A stretch of DNA of 64,000 nucleotides from Deinococcus sp. Leaf326. GTDB lineage: Bacteria > Deinococcota > Deinococci > Deinococcales > Deinococcaceae. Within the stretch, counting starts at the first letter, position 1, and each line of letters begins with the position of its first letter. Where the stretch lies: contig NZ_LMOM01000065.1 in assembly GCF_001424185.1 (NCBI RefSeq), positions 87,455 to 151,454 of the forward strand, written 5' to 3'. The position numbers and the translations under genes were made by a program. A model generated the notes under the pieces. That model saw only the letters and a program-made list of their open reading frames with translations, was not told the DNA's origin and made no database searches. Below are positions 56,219-64,000 of the stretch, in pieces.

Positions 56219-56518
56219 TCAGCCCTGGCGGGGCTCGCTGGGCGTCACGGCCTGGGGTGTGACCGCCTGCGCCATGACCACCTGGGGCTGGGCGGCGATG
56301 ACCTGGGTGACGGGCTGGGCCGGAGCTGGCTGAGCCTGGGCAGCTGGCGCGTCGCGCATGGCGCCGTCGAAATCTTCCTTGAGGCCCTGGGTGCTGCGGC
56401 GGAACTCGCGCAGCGCCCCCCCCAGACTCTTGCCGAGGTCGGGCAGTTTGCGCGGCCCGAATACGAGCAGCGCGACGATCAGAATGACGAGGATTTCTCC
56501 GGGACCGAGGTTGGGCAT
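56219..56518 (-). CDS. tatA: Twin-arginine translocase subunit TatA/TatE
   Basis: 99 residues. The TM helix GEILVILIVALLVFGPRKLPDLGKSLGGALREFRR contains the FGPRKLP hinge and the amphipathic helix that define TatA. The acidic segment KEDFDGAM follows. The last 45 residues are Ala/Gln/Pro/Val-rich. It forms the pore of the Tat system for folded proteins; tatB and tatC are not in the window. GGAGGT precedes ATG 56518. It lies between two kinase genes. Confidence 0.94.
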   Translation of the reverse strand: MPNLGPGEILVILIVALLVFGPRKLPDLGKSLGGALREFRRSTQGLKEDFDGAMRDAPAAQAQPAPAQPVTQVIAAQPQVVMAQAVTPQAVTPSEPRQG

Positions 56519-56703
56519 GGGGTGGACCTCCAGGGGAAGAACGGGCGTGAACACCGCTTTGCCGCCGAGTCTAGTCCTTCCGCGCGCCGGGGCGGATGCG
56601 CCGCGGGTGAGAAGCCGCGCAGACTTCAGGAGGGTCGGCGCTTCCCGGTCCGGGCGGCGCGGAAGGGGCCTTTGGACCCTCCGCCGGGCCGCCGCGGCGA
56701 GGC

Positions 56704-58734
<2,031 letters not shown>

Positions 58735-58786
58735 CTCTCCTGCAGTGTAGTACGGCGCGGTGTTCCCCGGCTCTGATGACAAAGGC

Positions 58787-58830
58787 GGGTGGGAAGCGGA
58801 GACCAGGAACCGGCCCCTCGCTTCCCACCC
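58787..58830 (-). terminator. Terminator between slyD-like gene and kinase gene
   Basis: A perfect 12-bp stem (GGGTGGGAAGCG at 58787-58798 with 58819-58830). On the minus strand it is followed by GCCTTTGTC. It separates the SlyD-like gene from the downstream kinase. Confidence 0.7.
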
Positions 58831-58842
58831 TGTCCGTGGGGT

Positions 58843-59319
58843 TTAGTGCTCGTCCATCCCTTCCATGTGGGCGTGACCGTGCTCGAGTTCCTCGGCGGTC
58901 GCGTCGCGCACGTTCAGGACCGTCACGTCGAAGTTCAGGACCTGCCCGGCCAGCGGGGGGTTGAAGTCCACCTGCACGGTGTCGCCGTCGATGGCAAGCA
59001 CGGTGAAGGGCAGCACGCTGCCATCCTCGGCCTGGGCGTAGTAGGTCGCGCCGACCTCGATGTCGTCCTCGAAGTCCGAGCGTTCGAGGTCCTCGATAGC
59101 GTCCTCATCACGCACGCCGTACCCATCCTCGGGCTGCACAACGACCTGCATGCTGTCGCCGGTCTGCTTGCCGTCGAGCGCGCGCTCCAGGCCCGGAATG
59201 ATGTTGTTGTGGCCCTGGAGGTACACCAACGGCTCGCCGGGTTCGCTCTGGTCGATGACCTCGCCGTCTACCGTGAGCTTGTATTCGAGTTCGACGACTT
59301 TGTCCTGGGTGATGTTCAT
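58843..59319 (-). CDS. FKBP-type peptidyl-prolyl isomerase (SlyD-like)
   Basis: 158 residues. KVVELEYKLTVDGEVIDQSEPGEPLVYLQGHNNIIPGLERALDGKQTGD is the split FKBP domain, with the insert-in-flap (IF) chaperone domain in the middle (GVRDEDAIEDLERSDFEDD). The C-terminus is short and has few His (HGHAHMEGMDEH), so metal binding is limited compared with E. coli SlyD. AGGAGG precedes ATG 59319. Divergent from moeA. Confidence 0.92.
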   Translation of the reverse strand: MNITQDKVVELEYKLTVDGEVIDQSEPGEPLVYLQGHNNIIPGLERALDGKQTGDSMQVVVQPEDGYGVRDEDAIEDLERSDFEDDIEVGATYYAQAEDGSVLPFTVLAIDGDTVQVDFNPPLAGQVLNFDVTVLNVRDATAEELEHGHAHMEGMDEH

Positions 59320-59413
59320 AGGTGGTTCCTCCTCGCCCCGGCCCGGTCGGGGCCAGCGGCGCTGTACGCCCAAGTCTATCAAGCCCCTTCTGTGCCGCAG
59401 GGACCGGCGCCTT

Positions 59414-59419
59414 TATGCT
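59414..59419 (+). promoter_or_regulatory. -10 box of the leaderless moeA transcript
   Basis: TATGCT, 7 nt before ATG 59427. An in-frame ATG inside the box itself (59415) is ruled out as a start. Confidence 0.65.
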
Positions 59420-59426
59420 GGCCCTC

Positions 59427-60635
59427 ATGCCCCTGCCTGCTTCCCCCGTTCCGCCCGCGTTCCCCAAGCATGTCAGTGTCGAGGAGGCGCGCGCCATGCT
59501 CGCGGCGCTGCTGCCCGACCCCGGTACGGAGACAGTCGGGGTCTCGCAGGCCCTAGGCCGGGTTCTCGCGCAGGACCTCGCAGCACGGGTCAGCCATCCC
59601 TCGGCCACCGAAAGCGCGCTGGACGGCGTCGCCTGCCGCGAGGCCGACACGCGGAGCGCGGGCCAGGCGGCCCCCGTGCTCCTGAAGGTCGTGGGCGAGA
59701 GCCGGGCGGGCGAGCCGTTCACCGGCGAGGTGGGACCGGGCGAGTGCGTGCGGATCTACACGGGCGCCCCGATGGCGCGCGGCACCGACGCGATCTGCCC
59801 GGTCGAGCAACTCCGCGACCAGGGGACGGACGCTGTGGAGCTGCTGCGCGCCGCCAGTCCCGGCGACGTGCGCCCCGAGGGCGGCGATTTCCGCGCGGGC
59901 GAGGTGGTCATGCGCGCGGGGCTGCCCCTCACCTCGCCCCGGCTGGCGCTGGCGACTGCGCTGGGTCACGCCGAGGTCATGGTGCGGCGGCGGCTGCGCG
60001 TGGCCCTGCTCTCGACCGGTGACGAGGTGGTCGCCCCCGGCACCCCGCTGCAGCCGGGGCAGGTTTACGACAGCAACAGCGTGGGCCTGGGCGCCATGCT
60101 GCGTGAGGCGGGCTGCGAGGTGGTGCCGCTGGGTCACGCCCCCGACCGCCCCGAGGCGCTGGAGGACGCCATCGCGCGGGCGGGCGGCGCCGACGTGCTC
60201 CTGAGCAGCGGAGGCGTGAGCATGGGCAAATACGACTTCATGCGCGACCTCCTGATCGACCACGGCCGGGTGTCGTTCTGGAAGGTGCGGATGCGCCCCG
60301 GCGGTCCCGCACTCCTCGGCGGCTGGAAGGGCCTACCGGTGTTCGGGCTACCCGGCAACCCGGTGAGCAGCCTCGTGGTCTTTCACGTGATCGTGCGCCC
60401 GGCGCTGACCGGCCAGCCGGTGCAGACCCTGCGCCTGCGCGCCGCGACTCCCTTCCGGACCCTGAATGATAAGACCGCCTTCTGGCGCGCGAACATCACG
60501 GGCGGACAGGTCAGCGACTACGGCCGACAGGGCAGCGGCGTGCTGCGGTCCCTGAGCGACGCGGGCGCCCTCGTCATCGTCCCCGAGGGCCAGCAGGTGG
60601 AAGTGGGGGACGAGGTGGACGTAATCCTGCTGTAG
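59427..60635 (+). CDS. moeA: Molybdopterin molybdotransferase
   Basis: 402 residues. Inserts molybdate into adenylylated molybdopterin. The N-terminal VSVEEARAMLAALL and ESALDGVA correspond to domain I (the canonical S-x-MDGYA motif is degraded to SALDGVA). The MoCF-binding domain has LLSTGDEVV, VYDSNSVGL, LSSGGVSMGKYDF and VFGLPGNPVSSLVVF. The C-terminal beta domain is normal. Monocistronic; the hairpin after it serves the opposite strand. It implies molybdoenzymes elsewhere in the genome. Confidence 0.93.
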   Translation: MPLPASPVPPAFPKHVSVEEARAMLAALLPDPGTETVGVSQALGRVLAQDLAARVSHPSATESALDGVACREADTRSAGQAAPVLLKVVGESRAGEPFTGEVGPGECVRIYTGAPMARGTDAICPVEQLRDQGTDAVELLRAASPGDVRPEGGDFRAGEVVMRAGLPLTSPRLALATALGHAEVMVRRRLRVALLSTGDEVVAPGTPLQPGQVYDSNSVGLGAMLREAGCEVVPLGHAPDRPEALEDAIARAGGADVLLSSGGVSMGKYDFMRDLLIDHGRVSFWKVRMRPGGPALLGGWKGLPVFGLPGNPVSSLVVFHVIVRPALTGQPVQTLRLRAATPFRTLNDKTAFWRANITGGQVSDYGRQGSGVLRSLSDAGALVIVPEGQQVEVGDEVDVILL

Positions 60636-60646
60636 ACCGGCATGGA

Positions 60647-60682
60647 AAACCCCGCCACCGGGGATGCGGTCGGTGGCGGGGC
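60647..60682 (-). terminator. Terminator of glnK-amt
   Basis: CCCCGCCACCG (60651-60661) pairs with CGGTGGCGGGG (60672-60682). On the minus strand it is followed by TTTTCC. Confidence 0.8.
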
Positions 60683-60723
60683 AACGTGGAGGTTCTGGTA
60701 TCGCAGGTGGTGCTAGGGGGTGC

Positions 60724-62058
60724 TCAGTCGCCGCCGAGAAAGACGGGAGCGCCCAGGCCAGTCTCGTTCTCGCTGTAGCCCTGCTCGCTGTGGGCGCTCT
60801 GGTCAATGCCCGCGACTTCCTGGCTGGCCGGCACCCGCAGCGGCATGATCACGCCCACGAGCTTGAGCAGGACGAAGGAACCGACGCCCGCCCAGACGAC
60901 GCTGGCGACCACGCTGATGATCTGCGTGAGCATCTGCTCGCCCCAGGGCTTGCCGCTGCCGGTCGTGAAGGCCAGCGCGCCGGTCAGCAGGGCGCCCACG
61001 ATCCCGGCGACGCCGTGGCAGGCGAACACGTCGAGGCTGTCGTCGGCGCGCAGGCGGTGCTTGAGCTGCACAGCCCAGTAGCTCGCGGTGGCTCCGGCGG
61101 CCCCGACGATCACGGCGGCCCAGGGGCTGACGAAGGCGCAGGCCGGGGTGATGGCGACCAGACCCACGACCAGCCCGGTGGCGGCGCCCACAGCGGTCGG
61201 CTTGCCGGCGCGCGAGGATTCCCAGGCGAGCCAGGTGAGCATCGCGGCGGCGGGGGCGATCAGGGTGGTGATGAAGGCGAGGCCGGCGGTCTGGTTGGCG
61301 GCGGCGGCCGACCCAGCATTGAAGCCCATCCAGCCGAACCACAGCAGGCCCGCGCCCAGCAGCACAAGCGGCACGTTGTGCGGAATGTGGGCGTTGCGCG
61401 GGTAGCCGATGCGCGGCCCCAGCACGAAGGCGGCGACGAGCGCCGAGATGCCGGCCGAGATATGGATGACGGTGCCGCCCGCGAAGTCCAGCGCGCCGTC
61501 CTTGAACAGCCAGCCGTCGCTGCTCCAGACCCAGTGGGCCAGGGGCGAGTAGATCAGCAGGCTCCAGAGGGCGCCGAACAGCACGAACGCCCCGAAGCGC
61601 ATCCGCTCGATGACCGCTCCCGAGATGAGCGCCAGCGCGATGATGGCGAACATCGCTTGGAAGGCCGCGAAGACGTAGCTGGGAATGGTCCCGGTGACCT
61701 GGCCCTGCAACCCCTCCAGGCCCAGGTTGGACAGGCCGCCGATAAAGGCGTTGCCGCCCGGCCCGAAGGCGATGGAGTAGCCCGCGAGCATCCACAGCAC
61801 ACCGACGAGCCCGATGGACACGACGCTCATCATCATGGTGTTCAGGACGCTCTGGGCGCGGGTCAGGCCGCCGTAGAAGAAGGCCAGCCCCGGCGTCATC
61901 AGCAGCACCAGGGCCGCCGAGACGAGCATCCAGGCGGTGTCGCCGCTGTCGAGGGTGGGGGGCGGGGTCGCCGTGCCCTGGGCCAGGGCGGCGCCGCCGA
62001 GCGCCAGTCCCAGCAGGGGCGCGGCCGCGAGGGCGGTGGTGCGGTCGAGTCTGCGCAT
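60724..62058 (-). CDS. amt: Ammonium transporter (Amt family)
   Basis: 444 residues. A cleavable signal peptide (to about 28) precedes 11 membrane helices. DTAWMLVSAALVLLMTPGLAFFYGGL is the family opening; the pore histidines are in GGTVIHISAGISALVAA and DVFACHGVAGIVGALL. The C-terminal tail contains the conserved ASQEVAGIDQSAHSEQGY. ATG 62058 follows AGGAGGA by 8 nt; a GTG two codons upstream is too close to it. It lies 61 bp after glnK, whose product is expected to gate it. Confidence 0.95.
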   Translation of the reverse strand: MRRLDRTTALAAAPLLGLALGGAALAQGTATPPPTLDSGDTAWMLVSAALVLLMTPGLAFFYGGLTRAQSVLNTMMMSVVSIGLVGVLWMLAGYSIAFGPGGNAFIGGLSNLGLEGLQGQVTGTIPSYVFAAFQAMFAIIALALISGAVIERMRFGAFVLFGALWSLLIYSPLAHWVWSSDGWLFKDGALDFAGGTVIHISAGISALVAAFVLGPRIGYPRNAHIPHNVPLVLLGAGLLWFGWMGFNAGSAAAANQTAGLAFITTLIAPAAAMLTWLAWESSRAGKPTAVGAATGLVVGLVAITPACAFVSPWAAVIVGAAGATASYWAVQLKHRLRADDSLDVFACHGVAGIVGALLTGALAFTTGSGKPWGEQMLTQIISVVASVVWAGVGSFVLLKLVGVIMPLRVPASQEVAGIDQSAHSEQGYSENETGLGAPVFLGGD

Positions 62059-62119
62059 GGTCACTTCCTCCTGTCTTGCCTGTCTCGTACTGCCGGTTTT
62101 AGCCGTACAGGGGCCGTCC

Positions 62120-62491
<372 letters not shown>

Positions 62492-62544
62492 GGCGTCTCC
62501 TTTTTACCGTCCAATTTGCAAGAGTCGCATCCCTGCATACGGCC

Positions 62545-62573
62545 AGCATAAGGCTTTCTTGGCACTCTGTCTA
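62545..62573 (-). promoter_or_regulatory. Promoter of glnK-amt
   Basis: On the minus strand TAGACA (62568-62573), 17 bp, TATGCT (62545-62550), about 50 nt before the glnK start, in an AT-rich stretch. It is sigma-70-like; no sigma-54 motif is visible. Confidence 0.6.
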
Positions 62574-62664
62574 AAAAAACCTAGTCAAATGCTCATTTCC
62601 AGTTCGACAACCCACAAAAGACTGTCCTGAAGCCGCCTCCTGTTTCCATCTTTGAGCGCAAGAT

Positions 62665-62694
62665 GCGGCCCCCTCCAGTCCAGAAGGGGGCCGC
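62665..62694 (-). terminator. Terminator of the ung-topIB run
   Basis: GCGGCCCCCT (62665-62674) pairs with AGGGGGCCGC (62685-62694). On the minus strand it is followed by ATCTTG, a poor U-tract. Confidence 0.6.
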
Positions 62695-62713
62695 AGGCCA
62701 GGCTGAGGGAAAG

Positions 62714-63757
62714 TCAGGCAGTCGCCGCCCCACGCCGCCGGCCCCTCAGCGTCTTCTCGCTGGCGAGCAGTCGACTCAGGGCGGCCTCGCTGCGGGTCAG
62801 GCCCTCGAGCTCGGCCTCCTGCCTGGCCGTGCGCGGCTCGTAGTCGTCAAGGACCTTGCCCGCCAGGTAGCGGTCGAAGATGACCGGGCAGATGTAGCTG
62901 CCGCGCGTGACGGCCGGCGTATTGCCCAGGTCAGCCGCGATATACTTCACGCAGTCCACCAGCACCTGCCGCGCCGCGCGCTCGGTGTCCCGCACGCCTT
63001 CCTCGGCCAGGTACTCGGCGGCGAGCAGCGTGCCGCCCCAGGTCCGGAAATCCTTGGCGGTGAAGGGGCCGATGACCTCGCGCAGGTAGGCGTTGAGTTC
63101 TGCGGCGTGGATACGGCGGCGCTCGCCCTCTGGGCCGACCGTCTGGAACAGCCAGGGGCCGGGCAATTCGAGCAGGCGCGAGATATTGCTGCTCAGGGTG
63201 CGCCCCCGCGCCGCCTTGTGCTGCAAGACGCCGTGCTTGCCCTTGAAGTCGAAGACGACCGTGGTGCCCTCGACCTTCACGTGACGCTGGCGCAGGGTGC
63301 TCAGGCCGTAGGTCTGGTGCTGCCGGGCATAGATATCGCTGCCCACCCGGAAGCGCGCGACATGCAGCAGCCGGGTCATCAGGGCCAGCACCTTGCGCGG
63401 GGGCAGGCCGCTGAGGCGCAGGTCGCTGCCGGTTACGGTCCGCAGGGTGGGCAGCGCCCCGGCGAAGCGGCTCAGGCGCTGCCACTTCTTCAGCGCGCCC
63501 GCCTCCACGAAGTCGGGGTGGTAGCGGTACTGCAGCCGCCCGGCGGCGTCGCGCCCAAAGGCCTGCACCTCGGCGTCCGGGTCCGGGGCCACGTACACGT
63601 CCTCGTAGGCGGGCGGCACCGCCAGCGCGGCGATGCGCGCAATCCCGGCCTTGTCGCGGTACGGCGTGCCGTCGGGGTGAAAGTAACGGAACTTTTTGGG
63701 ATCGTGGCCCTCGCGGCGCAGGTAGTCCTCGGCGAGCAGATCGGTGCGGCCCGGCAT
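62714..63757 (-). CDS. DNA topoisomerase IB
   Basis: 347 residues, the length of the short poxvirus-like bacterial enzymes including that of D. radiodurans. [20 protein letters not shown] is the conserved catalytic block, with Arg and Lys residues in [11 protein letters not shown] and the active-site Tyr288 in [14 protein letters not shown]. It relaxes supercoils via a 3'-phosphotyrosine. The ATG overlaps the ung stop by one base (TAATG), so the two repair/topology genes are co-translated. Confidence 0.95.
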   Translation of the reverse strand: MPGRTDLLAEDYLRREGHDPKKFRYFHPDGTPYRDKAGIARIAALAVPPAYEDVYVAPDPDAEVQAFGRDAAGRLQYRYHPDFVEAGALKKWQRLSRFAGALPTLRTVTGSDLRLSGLPPRKVLALMTRLLHVARFRVGSDIYARQHQTYGLSTLRQRHVKVEGTTVVFDFKGKHGVLQHKAARGRTLSSNISRLLELPGPWLFQTVGPEGERRRIHAAELNAYLREVIGPFTAKDFRTWGGTLLAAEYLAEEGVRDTERAARQVLVDCVKYIAADLGNTPAVTRGSYICPVIFDRYLAGKVLDDYEPRTARQEAELEGLTRSEAALSRLLASEKTLRGRRRGAATA

Positions 63758-64000
63758 TACTCGGTGTCGACCTTGAGGGGCAGCTGCCAGTTGATGGGCG
63801 TCTCCCCCGCCTCTTCAAGCGCCGCATTTACCTTCGAGAATGGCCGGCTCCCCATAAACCGCGCCATGCTCAGGGGCGACGGGTGCGCCGACTCGACGAT
63901 CACGTGCTGCTTGCCGGTGATCAACTTGGCCTTCTTGCGCGCATAGGCCCCCCACAACACGAAGACCACCCGCTCGGGCTTGGCGTTCACCGCCCGGATC
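63757..64000 (-). CDS. ung: Uracil-DNA glycosylase, C-terminal part (runs off the window)
   Basis: The last 80 residues are present. [24 protein letters not shown] and the leucine-intercalation motif ESAHPSPLS with the catalytic His are diagnostic for family 1 [28 protein letters not shown] is the usual C-terminus. It removes uracil from DNA. The start lies beyond the end of the window. TAATG junction with topoisomerase IB. Confidence 0.95.
   Translation of the reverse strand, partial: IRAVNAKPERVVFVLWGAYARKKAKLITGKQHVIVESAHPSPLSMARFMGSRPFSKVNAALEEAGETPINWQLPLKVDTE

Overview
The window is GC-rich, densely packed bacterial chromosome and looks like Deinococcus. Four things support this. There is a poxvirus-like topoisomerase IB beside uracil-DNA glycosylase. 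There is a cytosolic Ser/Thr kinase with a PQQ-type propeller that resembles D. radiodurans RqkA. There is a LysN-type aminotransferase. At least 13 genes on both strands have a TAnnnT -10 box 6-8 nt before the start codon and no ribosome-binding site, the leaderless arrangement reported as common in Deinococcus. I see no phage, insertion sequence, integrase or CRISPR array. This is mostly core genome.

Layout. 1-3.1 kb: pentose-phosphate genes gnd-zwf with the first codons of a probable opcA (minus). 3.1-9.3 kb: marR-doxX, a START-like protein, marR-MFS exporter, an FAD oxidoreductase and a VOC protein. 9.3-13.1 kb (minus): acyl-CoA dehydrogenase-like protein, rhomboid protease and a frameshifted proS. 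13.3-17.7 kb (plus): DUF1345, PAP2 phosphatase, a PASTA protein with a degenerate kinase domain, and a cysteine desulfurase. 17.8-22.1 kb (minus): an oversized RNase R. 22.3-26.8 kb: ferric-siderophore-type binding protein, exonuclease III and several small cytosolic genes. 26.8-30.1 kb (minus): aminotransferase, MazG-like, murI and rph, each overlapping the next by 4 nt. 30.1-35.5 kb: fba, secreted proteins, a subtilase and an NTF2-like protein. 35.5-37.9 kb: queG, a PIG-L deacetylase and a NUDIX hydrolase.

37.9-43.0 kb is a TPP-riboswitch operon: thiamine ABC importer (binding protein, permease, ATPase), a GNAT acetyltransferase and thiamine pyrophosphokinase. The cell can import thiamine, pyrophosphorylate it and switch the operon off when TPP accumulates. 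43.0-51.8 kb: secreted hydrolase, hemL, a CoA-binding protein, a frameshifted shikimate-dehydrogenase-like gene, scpA, a membrane-anchored parvulin and tRNA-Arg(CCG). 51.8-59.3 kb (minus): GGDEF protein, ndk, glutaredoxin-like protein, two propeller-bearing Ser/Thr kinases flanking tatA, and an SlyD-type isomerase. 59.4-64.0 kb: moeA, then glnK-amt, topoisomerase IB and a truncated ung (minus).

The most notable points are: low-complexity basic tails on housekeeping enzymes (about 430 residues with seven RRGR-type motifs on RNase R; about 115 Lys/Ala/Pro-rich residues on G6PDH); two conserved genes each broken by one missing base; a P-II protein without Tyr51; the kinase/TatA cluster; the pseudokinase-PASTA protein; and the leaderless promoter grammar, which fixes many start codons.
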